This document shows, piece by piece, positions 1-8,403 of a stretch of 64,000 nt of DNA. The stretch's first letter is position 1, and each line of letters opens with the position of its first letter. Position numbers and translations under genes: made by a program. The notes beneath the pieces were generated by a model, which was not told where the DNA came from, ran no database searches, and was given only the letters and a program-made list of their open reading frames with translations. The stretch comes from Gloeocapsa sp. PCC 7428 (lineage in GTDB: Bacteria; Cyanobacteriota; Cyanobacteriia; Cyanobacteriales; Chroococcidiopsidaceae): NCBI RefSeq assembly GCF_000317555.1, contig NC_019745.1:4464001-4528000 (forward strand), in the 5' to 3' direction.

Positions 1-2
1 AA

Positions 3-752
3 AGAACGGGTGGTGCATTAGCTGAGTATATGCTGGCTGATGCTTGCCTGGTTGCTCATAAACCAAAGTCACTCACAATGGCAGAAGCAGCAGCACTTCC
101 TCTAGTATCAATTACAGCCTGGGAAGGGCTGGTGGATCGCGCCAAAGTTCAGCCAGGACAAAAGGTTTTGGTGTATGGAGCAACTGGAGGAGTAGGACAC
201 ATTGGAGTTCAACTAGCAAAGTGGGCAGGAGCAACCGTTTATGCGTTAGTTTCTAATGATCGCAAGGCAGCGATCGCCCACCGTTTAGGAGCAGACATCA
301 CCATCAACTACCGCCAACAACTTGTCGAGGAATTTGTTGCAGAATATACAGATGGACAGGGTTTTGATGTTGTGTTTGATACCGTTGGTAATGACAATCT
401 TCAGAATGCTTTCAAAGCGGCAAAACTCAACGGAACCGTCGTGTCAATTGTTTCTCTATCTCAGCAAGACTTGACCTTACTCCATGCAAAAGGGCTAACT
501 CTACATCTAGTTTTCATGTTAATTCCCATGCTGTTCGGTGTAGGTCGCGCTCATCATGGAGAGATTCTCTCGAAACTGGCTCAAATAGTAGATGAAGGTA
601 AGATACGCCCTCTACTAGATTCTAAGACCTTCAGCATGGCTGACATTGCTTCTGCCCATCAATATGCTGAGTCAGGTCAAGCAGTTGGGAAGGTTGTGCT
701 AACACAATCATTCAATTTTTCAGTAGCGCGTTCACATTACAAACTTTACTGA
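3..752 (+). CDS. NADP-dependent zinc-type alcohol dehydrogenase / quinone oxidoreductase, 5' truncated by window edge
   Basis: The reading frame is open from the first bases of the window, so the gene begins upstream and only its C-terminal part (about 250 residues) is visible. It shows the medium-chain dehydrogenase/reductase Rossmann core: VLVYGATGGVGHIGVQLAKW is the NAD(P)-binding glycine loop, preceded by the AAALPLVSITAWEGL helix typical of quinone oxidoreductase (zeta-crystallin-like) enzymes. No zinc ligands are visible in this part. Known family members reduce quinones or enones with NADPH in the cytosol. The last 15 residues after GKVVLTQS look unlike the usual compact ending, and directly after the stop lies the remnant of an ABM-domain gene, so the 3' end may have been altered by a small deletion. 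Confidence is high for the family and low for the substrate. Confidence 0.85.
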   Translation, partial: RTGGALAEYMLADACLVAHKPKSLTMAEAAALPLVSITAWEGLVDRAKVQPGQKVLVYGATGGVGHIGVQLAKWAGATVYALVSNDRKAAIAHRLGADITINYRQQLVEEFVAEYTDGQGFDVVFDTVGNDNLQNAFKAAKLNGTVVSIVSLSQQDLTLLHAKGLTLHLVFMLIPMLFGVGRAHHGEILSKLAQIVDEGKIRPLLDSKTFSMADIASAHQYAESGQAVGKVVLTQSFNFSVARSHYKLY

Positions 753-754
753 CA

Positions 755-995
755 GTGGTTGCCAAAATCCAAGCGAAGTCAGGTTCAGAAGCATTTTTGC
801 ATCAAGAATGATTGCAGTTGATGCAGCCGATGCTGTTAGAGGAGGGCTGTCTTAACTATTTTATGAGAAGTGAGCAAGCCGAGTTTTTTGGAATATATAG
901 CATCCGAACACATTAGCGTTTTTCAAAAGAACACAGAAGGATTAATCGAAAATTGGGAATTACTCTTGATGGAACCTGAGAAATCTAAAAGTTAA
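755..995 (+). pseudogene. Decayed antibiotic biosynthesis monooxygenase (ABM/YgiN-like) domain gene
   Basis: No intact frame exists here, but conceptual translation gives a recognisable small ABM-type protein in pieces. Frame from 755: VVAKIQAKSGSEAFLHQE, then TGA at 809-811, then continuing to EEGCLNY. A frameshift or small deletion follows, and the C-terminal part resumes at 909 in another frame with EGLIENWELLLMEPE, ending at TAA 993-995. The order matches the family layout (N-terminal VxAKIxAKxGxE, central EEGCLxY, C-terminal TEGLIENxE). At least one nonsense codon and one frameshift make it a pseudogene. It begins at the stop codon of the upstream dehydrogenase, and such monooxygenases commonly neighbour oxidoreductases. 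Confidence 0.7.
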
Positions 996-1220
996 AGCTT
1001 GCTCAGAAAGTGCGATCGCGCAACCAACAAGCGCAAAGCATCGTCTCACCGACAAATAAGTTTTCTGTACCGCCCTAACCAAGGACTGAGTAGCATAACG
1101 GTTCGCTTGAGCGGCGGCAGATAACCCTGAACTCTCACAGACAACCTTTGTTCCGTCCACACCAACGAAGTGTTAGGTGTACTTTCACAACTGGGATCTT
1201 TAAGAACGCTTTTGCGAGTT

Positions 1221-3683
1221 CTAATATGGACCGAGGAATCTCTCTCCATTAAAGTGAATCATATGATCGGGCTGATCGGCTACCCAAACTTCTGTTTCCC
1301 AGGAAATTTCAGCAAGATATCGAGTCATTTCCCTACGACTTGGGAAAGCAGTAACAAAGACTAGACCCTTACGACTTGATTGAAAAAGCTGCTTTAGTTC
1401 ATTGTGGCGTTTCAAGTTAACTGGACCATGACTAGTCACAGCTTCTATGAGGACAAGCCAATCTTGTTGTTTGTGATATATGACAACATCAGGCATCTTT
1501 CCATGAGGCTCTAATTCAATCCCCATTTCTCGAAACTTCTGTGTTTCGTTGATTATAAATTTATCGCCAGCATCGCCAATATATAGGACTACACCCCCTG
1601 GTGTAAATCTCGGACAAAAGCTTTCCAAGATATCTTTGATTAAGATATTCTGCCCACCTGACGAAAGCTGGATAGCTTGACCATCGGGTAAGCTTATGGG
1701 AATCATCGGTATATTTCGATTCCGGTCTTGCAACAAATTGGTTACTGCAATGGCGTAATTTCTACGAGCTTCTTCCCACTGCTCAGAGCCGTAAACTTGA
1801 AGAAGTGATAACGCTTGCTGATGAAGTTGGTAACACCACTTAGGGCTATTAATCGGTCGATCCGGTTTGTCTGGATTCTCAACCACTAGTCCCATCTGTA
1901 CAAATTGATGCATTGTTTGCCGTCGAACAGTTTCGCGTGTATTTGGTGCATATTGTTTGCCGTAATGATCGCGGAACCAATCCATCATCTCTGTAATTCC
2001 GCGTCTTGGTGCAGTGGCTTGACTCCAGGGTTTCTCAGGTTGAATATCTGCTAGCGCAAGTAAGCAGAGTGCGGATCTTTCATTCTGCTGCTCTCTGGGA
2101 GCAGAGATAGTCTTGAGAATTGCAAGTGCTTCTTCAATTCGTTTCTTTGCTTGAACTGCGGTTGTCGCCTCATTCATGATTGATAGAACTTTATGTACAA
2201 CTTTATCGATTTCTTCTTGGCTTGAGTCATTGTCACCAATTTGAACTCCTATTTTAATTAAGTCATTTTTGCATGGATATTTAACTCTACGAAGGTCAGT
2301 AGCATTAACCTGTGTATGTCCACTAAATTGACGGAAATAGCAATCGAATAAAGTTGAATTAAGAAATGCCGCTAACCCTTTAGCCAGATCAGAAGTCATT
2401 CCTCTTCCTTCAGAATGGTAGTAGTTAAGATGGTTTTCTATACCTATAAAGTCCGAATTAGTAGGAGGACATACAGCAGCAACAACACGACGTTTTTCCT
2501 CCTTCGACGAAAAGCGTTTGGTCAAAACATACCATCCAGGCTCCATCAACCACTTTTTTGTGTCTTGATTTTTTTCAATTGCAATAGGTTTGCGGGGATT
2601 ATCAGGAGGAAATACTACTTTCCTTGTTTTTATAGATTCTGGATAAATTAGTGGAACATTTTCATCACTCAGACAGCTTCTCAAAGCTGATTTCAGACGA
2701 AAATCGACAACTGGACCTGTCGAAACTTCTAAACCAAGTTGATCCAATGTGCAGGGCATTTGATTCATCTGAACTCTCAAAGAATTCTTGAGAGAATTTG
2801 TAACAATATGAATAAACTGTTCGGAATCATTCGGTTCAATGACTTCGTCATAAGGAGCATATCTTGATTCTGAAATTTCATCTAATGCAACCTCAGAATT
2901 ACTGGTTATTTTTACAGTGGTAGGCTTATATTTAGATTTTATTGCATGAAAAATAACATTTTCCTGTAATATCTCATCTTCTGAGAAGGTTGCTGCTCTA
3001 CTCTCAAATATATGAATTTTCTCTAATTTCATATATTCTAAGAAGGCTTGTCGGAAAGGACGAAAATATGTACCATTGCAAAAACTTCTAGGCGTAATTG
3101 CAACCATTTCGCCATCATCTATAAGTTGCAAGGTAGCAAGCCAAACAAATGCACTGTAGAGATTTACAGTATCAATCCCAATACTTGAAAGAACTTTCCT
3201 TTCTGCTGATTGGCTGTGAATCTTCTTATAAGGTGGATTAAGGATCGCATGAGTAAAGCCTGAAAATACCTTCTTAAAGAGTGGCAAATTCATTTCACTA
3301 CAAGCTTTTATAAAATTCTCCTCCCGCAAGCAATAATCTGCCTGAACTCCTTTGCTGCTCAAAGCGTCACAGCATTCTGTGAGAGTTTGATTTAACGAGG
3401 GCAAGAAGACTGGTTCGATCTCATATGCTGTAATGCTGCAACTACTGACCTGATCAGGGTTTGCCAATAACCGCTCTACTACAGCAGCAGTTAAAGTCCC
3501 AATTCCAGCACCAGGATCTAGAAGGTGAATGTGACCAGACAGGTTGTTGAATTGTCCTGCCATAAAACGCGCAACGGTTGCAGGCGTCAAGAACTGACCT
3601 AACTCACTACGCTGTTTCAAGTTCAATCTTGAGGAGTAGTAGACTCTAGCAATATCAGCAGAATCAGTAAGGAACGTTGCCAT
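1221..3683 (-). CDS. Fused type II restriction-modification enzyme: N6-adenine methyltransferase + BsuBI/PstI-family endonuclease
   Basis: An 820-residue single chain. The N-terminal half is a gamma-class N6-adenine methyltransferase: GQFLTP near residue 29, SAM motif I DPGAGIG at 56-62, catalytic NPPY at 149-152. The C-terminal part matches the BsuBI/PstI restriction endonuclease: the helical N-terminal domain with GITEMMDWFRDHYGKQYAPN and NSPKWCYQ (about 560-640), then the nuclease core with GDAGDK, PDVVIY (D732) and LIEAVTSHGP (E747), the PD-(D/E)XK-like catalytic residues. Known BsuBI/PstI systems recognise CTGCAG and usually have separate R and M genes; here both sit in one polypeptide with no partner gene nearby. 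The specificity is inference. The gene has no HIP1 octamers, unlike the genes around the island, which suggests horizontal gain. It reads intact. Confidence 0.88.
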   Translation of the reverse strand: MATFLTDSADIARVYYSSRLNLKQRSELGQFLTPATVARFMAGQFNNLSGHIHLLDPGAGIGTLTAAVVERLLANPDQVSSCSITAYEIEPVFLPSLNQTLTECCDALSSKGVQADYCLREENFIKACSEMNLPLFKKVFSGFTHAILNPPYKKIHSQSAERKVLSSIGIDTVNLYSAFVWLATLQLIDDGEMVAITPRSFCNGTYFRPFRQAFLEYMKLEKIHIFESRAATFSEDEILQENVIFHAIKSKYKPTTVKITSNSEVALDEISESRYAPYDEVIEPNDSEQFIHIVTNSLKNSLRVQMNQMPCTLDQLGLEVSTGPVVDFRLKSALRSCLSDENVPLIYPESIKTRKVVFPPDNPRKPIAIEKNQDTKKWLMEPGWYVLTKRFSSKEEKRRVVAAVCPPTNSDFIGIENHLNYYHSEGRGMTSDLAKGLAAFLNSTLFDCYFRQFSGHTQVNATDLRRVKYPCKNDLIKIGVQIGDNDSSQEEIDKVVHKVLSIMNEATTAVQAKKRIEEALAILKTISAPREQQNERSALCLLALADIQPEKPWSQATAPRRGITEMMDWFRDHYGKQYAPNTRETVRRQTMHQFVQMGLVVENPDKPDRPINSPKWCYQLHQQALSLLQVYGSEQWEEARRNYAIAVTNLLQDRNRNIPMIPISLPDGQAIQLSSGGQNILIKDILESFCPRFTPGGVVLYIGDAGDKFIINETQKFREMGIELEPHGKMPDVVIYHKQQDWLVLIEAVTSHGPVNLKRHNELKQLFQSSRKGLVFVTAFPSRREMTRYLAEISWETEVWVADQPDHMIHFNGERFLGPY

Positions 3684-3859
3684 GTGGTCATTTAGTAGCA
3701 GTTATGAATGAATACCACAGAACTGCTTCCTAGTACACCTAACTATTTATTAGACGGAAACTTTCTGCATATCCACCCTATATGGGAGAAATTAGAGAAT
3801 TTTTCTGTAAATCTACTGTGTATAATGATATCAAGAATCTTTCGGTATATTCGTTGGCA

Positions 3860-3882
3860 ATATCCAGACTTTTTCTGGATAT
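3860..3882. repeat. Perfect 9-bp inverted repeat in AT-rich gap
   Basis: ATATCCAGA (3860-3868) and TCTGGATAT (3874-3882) flank a 5-base loop. It lies between the restriction-modification gene and the decayed integrase, in AT-rich DNA with no credible gene from 3684 to about 3940. It could be a terminator-like hairpin or part of a lost recombination site. No function can be assigned. Confidence 0.4.
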
Positions 3883-3942
3883 CATACCAAATAAGTTTAA
3901 CTCCAAGATTTTTTGGATATCATTTCATAAAAAAAATCTAAA

Positions 3943-4956
3943 AAACTGCTTGAACAGGTTAGTAACGTTATTTATTTTAAACATTATTCTTCTTAAAGCC
4001 TGAAAAATTTATATTAATTGGGTTAAACGCTACATCATATTTCATAACAAACAGCGTTTAAAAGAAGAATTAAAGGAACCTTAACTCATTTAACTGTAGA
4101 GAAAAATGTAAATCTTTCTACTTAGAATCAAGCTTTTAATACATTTTTATTTTTGTATTAAGAAGATTTCAAGCAAGAGCTATATTTACAAGTTTATGTA
4201 GTACGCTTAAAAAGAAGGCGCTTATTATATCAATAGCGCTAAATAAAGAAAATTTGACTAGCATTAATAATTTATTGAGTGATTATCAGTTTATCATTAA
4301 ATCGCTCTATAGTACTGGTTGCAAGAAACGTCATGTTTGCAATTGCGTGTCAAAGAGCTTAATTTTGCTCAAAAAATTGATTGTTAGAAGACGCTAAAGG
4401 TAAGGAACTTCGAGTCTCGATGTTACTTACAAGTGTTGTAGAAGAGTTGCAATTTCATTTAGAAATCGTCAAGCATCTTCATCAGTAGGATTTGGAGAAA
4501 GGATACGGTTCGGTTTGTTTACCTTCTGCATTGAAGAGAAAATATAAAAACGCTAATTGAGAATGGATGTAGCAGTTTGGGTTTTCTTCAGATAGAATCT
4601 TGCAAGCCATTCGCAGTGAAATGATTCGCCGTCATCATCTCGATAAAAGTGGTTTGCAGAAGGCTTTAAAGCAAGCAGTTAAAATAGCAGATATCGATAA
4701 ATGGGTAAGTTGCCATATGTTTCGTCATAGTTTCGCAACTCACTTGCTACAAGATGACTATGACATTCACACACTACAGGAATTGCTAGGACATCAGGAT
4801 GTCAAAACTACGATGATTTATACTCATGTCTTGAATCGTGCTGATAGAGGTGTAAGAAGTCCTTTTGCTCTGCGATTTTGGGTGTATAAAAGAATCGAAG
4901 ACTTTTGCATGTATATTGCATCGAGTGATCTGCTTGCTGCTAGGCAAGTTTCTTGA
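3943..4956 (+). pseudogene. Heavily decayed integron-type tyrosine recombinase (IntI-like)
   Basis: Only the C-terminal third survives as an open frame (TTG 4600 to 4956), but the whole protein can be followed across frames: KLLEQVSNVIYFKHYS (from 3943), YINWVKRYIIFHNKQR (from 4010), THLTVEKNVNLST (from 4084), YQFIIKSLYSTG (before 4320), LQLRVKELNFAQKID (to about 4378), KELRVSMLLTSVVEELQFHLE (4402 on), EKGYGSVCLPSALKRKY (4495 on). Intact catalytic region: [28 protein letters not shown] (R-H box), [18 protein letters not shown] (H and nucleophile Y). The RHHLDxSGLQ segment ahead of the catalytic box and the GVRSP ending are the integron-integrase pattern. At least five frame changes and many stops (for example TAG 4486, TGA 4558, TAG 4570) show it is dead. 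The normal end is near RSP; the rest of the frame is read-through. Confidence 0.85.
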
Positions 4957-5052
4957 GCTAATAACCGTATTTCTACGGTACTCATTGTTGCTGAACCTGG
5001 GAAGACTAAACGACAAGTAACTCCTTGTCAACCTTATTTATAGGAAATTGCA

Positions 5053-5937
5053 ATGGTTTCAGCTGTAACGCATACTCCCAGTTTTGATTTTGATGATGAC
5101 AAATTTAAAGCACCTGCTTCTGAGGTATTGCCTTGGTGTCAAATGATTAACCCGCAATGGGGTGAAAATGGATTAAAGCCTTATGGATTGGCGATTACGC
5201 AAGAAAACGCAAAACTTGTTGGTTTTACACCTGATGAGAATTGGCAGCAAGTAGAATATACTTTTGGTTCGGGCGAAATTGTTGAGTTGTTAATGACAAA
5301 TACTCCGCGAATATTAGTCCTACATCGCGGACCTGTTTGTATCAAAGACCGCACAACAAATACAACTTTGGGTCGTCTGATAGATCATTACGAAACTTTT
5401 ACCAACGAAAAACCAAAATTTAAAACGTTTACACGTTATCTCGTTTTCTTAGTAGGAAAAAATCAAAAGCTGCTGCATCATTCTCCATTGCGCTTGACAT
5501 TAAGCGGTGCGGCTGGGGCAAGTTTTAGTACAGCGTTTCGTACTTCAAAAAATGGCCAAGTCACGAGTGGGTTTACGTTAGAACTAGAAAAAGCTTATGC
5601 TGCTTTTCGTCATCAATCATTTACAGCTAAAAGTGGACTGTTTCACGCTCACGGCGTTTTTTGCCCTATCATTACCTCGGAGGAAAGAGGAACAGCACCT
5701 AATAAAGCTTTAGTGGCTGTTACAGTAGACTACGAGCATCCAACAGCGGAAAACTTAGTAGAGTACTTGATTCCGACAAATTCAGAAGAATCTGCTGTTA
5801 TTTGTCAGACGTTTGAAACTTATCAAGATTTTGGTAAAGAACAACCAAAATTAGAAGCTGCTAGTACTCCTGAAGTTGAGGAAATTGCTGATAGCGATCG
5901 CTTTGATGAATATGATTTTGATGCTGCGCCTTATTAA
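5053..5937 (+). CDS. DUF5895 domain protein
   Basis: A 294-residue soluble protein that I recognise as the cyanobacterial DUF5895 family. It has no signal peptide or membrane segment. The N-terminal segment SFDFDDDKFKAP precedes the family core (GLAITQENAKLVGF, LHRGPVCIKDR, TRYLVFLVGKN), and the C-terminus is a short acidic tail. The start is supported by an AGGAAA Shine-Dalgarno-like stretch 6 bases upstream of the ATG. The biochemical function is unknown. It marks the return of normal HIP1-containing sequence after the foreign-looking island to its left. A strong hairpin between it and the convergent mltA gene probably ends both transcripts. Confidence 0.8.
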   Translation: MVSAVTHTPSFDFDDDKFKAPASEVLPWCQMINPQWGENGLKPYGLAITQENAKLVGFTPDENWQQVEYTFGSGEIVELLMTNTPRILVLHRGPVCIKDRTTNTTLGRLIDHYETFTNEKPKFKTFTRYLVFLVGKNQKLLHHSPLRLTLSGAAGASFSTAFRTSKNGQVTSGFTLELEKAYAAFRHQSFTAKSGLFHAHGVFCPIITSEERGTAPNKALVAVTVDYEHPTAENLVEYLIPTNSEESAVICQTFETYQDFGKEQPKLEAASTPEVEEIADSDRFDEYDFDAAPY

Positions 5938-5948
5938 GTAAATAGCGA

Positions 5949-5969
5949 GGGGACAAGTAAAATGTCCCC
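5949..5969. terminator. Bidirectional hairpin between convergent genes
   Basis: GGGGACA (5949-5955) pairs with TGTCCCC (5963-5969) across a 7-base loop. It sits 12 bases after the DUF5895 stop and 12 bases after the mltA stop on the other strand. There is no long T-run on either side, so termination strength is uncertain. Confidence 0.6.
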
Positions 5970-5980
5970 ACCACTTGAGT

Positions 5981-7177
5981 TTATTTCAGTAACAAATAAT
6001 ACAAGTGTCCACGATGACCAGTCACTCCAGCGCGATCGCCTGCTAGTTTACCTGTTCCCATGAAATAATCTACTCGCCCTGGTCCTTTAATTGCACCACC
6101 GGTATCTTGATCTAAGACGTAGCGGCTCACAAGGCGATATTCCATGCTACCTGTAAAATCGTTAGGAAACGGTAGTTGCGTATGAATCAATGCTAAAGCA
6201 CCAGGCGGCATCAGCGATTTATCTGTTGCGATCGAACGATCTGCGGTGACGGGTACTCCCAAAGATCCAACGGCTGGCGCACCTCCTGTTTCTCGGAAGA
6301 ACACAAAGCCACGATTACGCGGTAAATAGTTATTGAGTTCTATCGGGTACTGCATAAAGTAGTTAATCATCACTGGCAAAGTTAAACCCGCTAACGGTAA
6401 TTTGCCGTCTTTAGCTAATTCTTTACCAATGCTGGTGTAAGGGTAGTCTGTCTTGCCTGCAAACCCGATCGAAATCATTTTTCCATCAGCGAGTTGCAGC
6501 CGTGCTGAACCTTGAATTTGGGCTAAAAATGCTTCTAGGCGATCGCGTAACCAAACTATTTCTAACCCCTTGAGTCTACTTTTGTCGCCCAACAAACCAT
6601 CTTTACCTTCAAGTTCTTGGCGAGTGGGGTGCGGTTTGCGCCAAGATTTGAAATTTGGCGGTAGTCGATACAACGGATAACGAAATTCTGCGGTGGGAAC
6701 GCGGCTGGCTTGATAAATCGGTTCATAGTAAGCCGTGTAAAGAACATCGCCTTTGCCGTCTCGTCCTGTAGACTGGTAAAACATGAACTCACGCGATACC
6801 GCAGCTTGCAGTTCTTCGGGTGAATTTGAACGCACAACTAATTGCCGAAAACGCTCTAAACTACGTTGAACGCGATCGCGGGTAATTCCCGTTCCTCGAT
6901 AGCGTCGATACGCGGCTGTCGCTGCTGGAGATTTAATATAACGTAAACTATGATCGATTGATGTTAGTAATGCGTGTTTATCTCCAGGTTGACCGCTTTG
7001 ACCCCAAAAAATTTGCTCATCTAACCCTAATATTTCAGTTTGACAACAATCAGTATTTTGCTTTTGGACGCGTTGAGCATCAGAAACAGGTCGCAATGGT
7101 ATCCGCGCCACCGCTGGTACTGTCGTCAAGATAGCAGCGGCTAAACTTAGGGTCATTAAAGCCGTTTTTTTTCTCAT
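5981..7177 (-). CDS. mltA: Membrane-bound lytic murein transglycosylase A (MltA)
   Basis: A 398-residue exported protein with an N-terminal signal peptide (MRKKTALMTLSLAAAILTTV, cleavage after PAVA). The MltA domain (GH102, about 130-290) contains YEPIYQAS and GFAGKTDYPYTSIG. The C-terminal 3D domain carries the aspartate motifs DTGGAIKGP and RVDYFMGTG, which hold the catalytic Asp. The enzyme cleaves the glycan strand of peptidoglycan to 1,6-anhydro-muropeptides in the periplasm. There is no lipobox cysteine at the cleavage site, so the protein is probably soluble periplasmic or loosely associated. The 83-residue gene just upstream on the same strand (14-bp gap) is probably co-transcribed. 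Confidence 0.92.
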   Translation of the reverse strand: MRKKTALMTLSLAAAILTTVPAVARIPLRPVSDAQRVQKQNTDCCQTEILGLDEQIFWGQSGQPGDKHALLTSIDHSLRYIKSPAATAAYRRYRGTGITRDRVQRSLERFRQLVVRSNSPEELQAAVSREFMFYQSTGRDGKGDVLYTAYYEPIYQASRVPTAEFRYPLYRLPPNFKSWRKPHPTRQELEGKDGLLGDKSRLKGLEIVWLRDRLEAFLAQIQGSARLQLADGKMISIGFAGKTDYPYTSIGKELAKDGKLPLAGLTLPVMINYFMQYPIELNNYLPRNRGFVFFRETGGAPAVGSLGVPVTADRSIATDKSLMPPGALALIHTQLPFPNDFTGSMEYRLVSRYVLDQDTGGAIKGPGRVDYFMGTGKLAGDRAGVTGHRGHLYYLLLK

Positions 7178-7190
7178 CGTTCACTCCACA

Positions 7191-7442
7191 CTAAAATCGT
7201 TCCACACTAGAGCTAAATATCGGCTCCACCCGAATTGCTACAATCCTCGATGGACGCACCACAAGGTACTCTCCTTGAATATTTTTGATCGGTACGCTAA
7301 TAAAGTCATTAGAAGCTGCCTTTGGTGTTAATTCACTGCTGTACCACTTCTGAAATTCTTGGATTGTCGGAAAACGCACTTCTTCTCTGTGTCCGCCCTC
7401 GATGAGAAGATGTACCACGTATTCGTTAGGAGTTCTCGGCAT
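7191..7442 (-). CDS. Conserved-looking 83-residue hypothetical protein
   Basis: A short soluble protein with a compact alpha/beta composition: a beta segment (EYVVHLLIEGG), a helix (TIQEFQKWYSSEL), then FISVPIKNIQGEYLVVRPSRIVAIRVEP, which reads like two beta strands. It has no signal peptide, cysteine cluster or membrane segment. The spacing to mltA (14 bp, same strand) suggests one transcript. I do not recognise the family. Codon use matches its neighbours, and the frame is clean to a start at ATG 7442. Confidence 0.65.
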   Translation of the reverse strand: MPRTPNEYVVHLLIEGGHREEVRFPTIQEFQKWYSSELTPKAASNDFISVPIKNIQGEYLVVRPSRIVAIRVEPIFSSSVERF

Positions 7443-7632
7443 ACAAATAACGTTAATTTACGAATGCATCGCATTCATTTCTAACTGACTCAACTCGAAA
7501 TTGAGAAGAGGCGGTAGAAAGGGGTCAGGGGTCAGGGTTAAAATAGGCTACCACAATTTAGCTAAGAACTAGGAGTAAAACGCTAGTCAAAGCTCAATTA
7601 GACTTTAGCCTCTACCTTCTCAGCAAACCAAA

Positions 7633-8403
7633 TTACGTAAATAAGTTGAATCGCTGAAGTTGTGTTTCCATGACTTGAGGCAGTATTGTACCAAGTTCTT
7701 TGCTGTTATTGAATTGCAATAATTGGTAATTAGGTAAATCAAAGGGAAGTTGTCCAGCTAAATCTTTTCGCTGCATCTGTGCGAGAACAATTTGTTCGGT
7801 TCGCTTGCTTTGGATCGCATAGCCAATTTCAACACAGACATTCGGGCTAGGAATAAGCTGCGCCTTTTCTTTGCTTTCAATACTTGTAATCGGTGTACTA
7901 TCGGCAATAAATAATAAACTTTTACGAATCTTTCGCATCGCGGTGCTATTTAAGCGTACAGAGCTATCACCAGAGCGTTGTGATTCAATTAAAGACAATT
8001 CGATCCGCGATCGCTTATTTAAGGTAGCGATCGCTTTTTGTAATTCTTCTCTTAAAGCTTCACTAGAAGCTGCATACTCGGTTTGATAACAAAAAAAGAT
8101 TGTTGGTTCTAACGACGCCATGACCGTCTGCTTTGTGAAATAAATTTCATGGCTACTCAGGTCAATATTCGCGATTGTATAACCACCGCTACCTTCAATG
8201 TAAAATTCAACGTTCTCTCCTTGTAAGTAACGCTGAAACCATGTCGATTGTTTAACTTGCTCGCGATCTTCTAAAAAATCTGCCCTAAGCGCAGATTTTA
8301 ATAAACTGTTTTTGCTGAGGCGCAGATCGTGAGGACGTTTTTCTAATTCTTCAAGCGGTTCATATTCGTGAATATACCAAGCTTTTAGAGCAATAATCGC
8401 CAT
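7633..8403 (-). CDS. TIR-like / nucleotide-binding domain protein
   Basis: A 256-residue protein. The N-terminal ~100 residues are not recognised (start MAIIALKAWYIHEYEPLEEL). The C-terminal part resembles the TIR-like nucleotide-binding fold: the opening strand PTIFFCYQTE with a polar patch, then SSVRLNSTAMRKIRKSLLFIAD, and the diagnostic PSPNVCVEIGYAI followed by QIVLAQMQ and LPFDLPNYQLLQF. In known families the PNVxxExGYA segment and the glutamate line the nucleotide pocket; several such proteins are NAD-consuming immune effectors. Activity here is inference. The same strand carries a NADAR-family gene 550 bp upstream. It could instead be a non-enzymatic sensor. Confidence 0.6.
   Translation of the reverse strand: MAIIALKAWYIHEYEPLEELEKRPHDLRLSKNSLLKSALRADFLEDREQVKQSTWFQRYLQGENVEFYIEGSGGYTIANIDLSSHEIYFTKQTVMASLEPTIFFCYQTEYAASSEALREELQKAIATLNKRSRIELSLIESQRSGDSSVRLNSTAMRKIRKSLLFIADSTPITSIESKEKAQLIPSPNVCVEIGYAIQSKRTEQIVLAQMQRKDLAGQLPFDLPNYQLLQFNNSKELGTILPQVMETQLQRFNLFT

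Noticed and set aside
960-1249. Two overlapping minus-strand frames of 66-67 codons
   Set aside because: No start signal or family; they overlap one another in different frames and the C-terminus of the R-M gene region.
3708-4003. Short plus-strand frames after the R-M gene
   Set aside because: AT-rich low-complexity sequence, no family pattern, and partly explained by the integrase fossil beginning near 3943.
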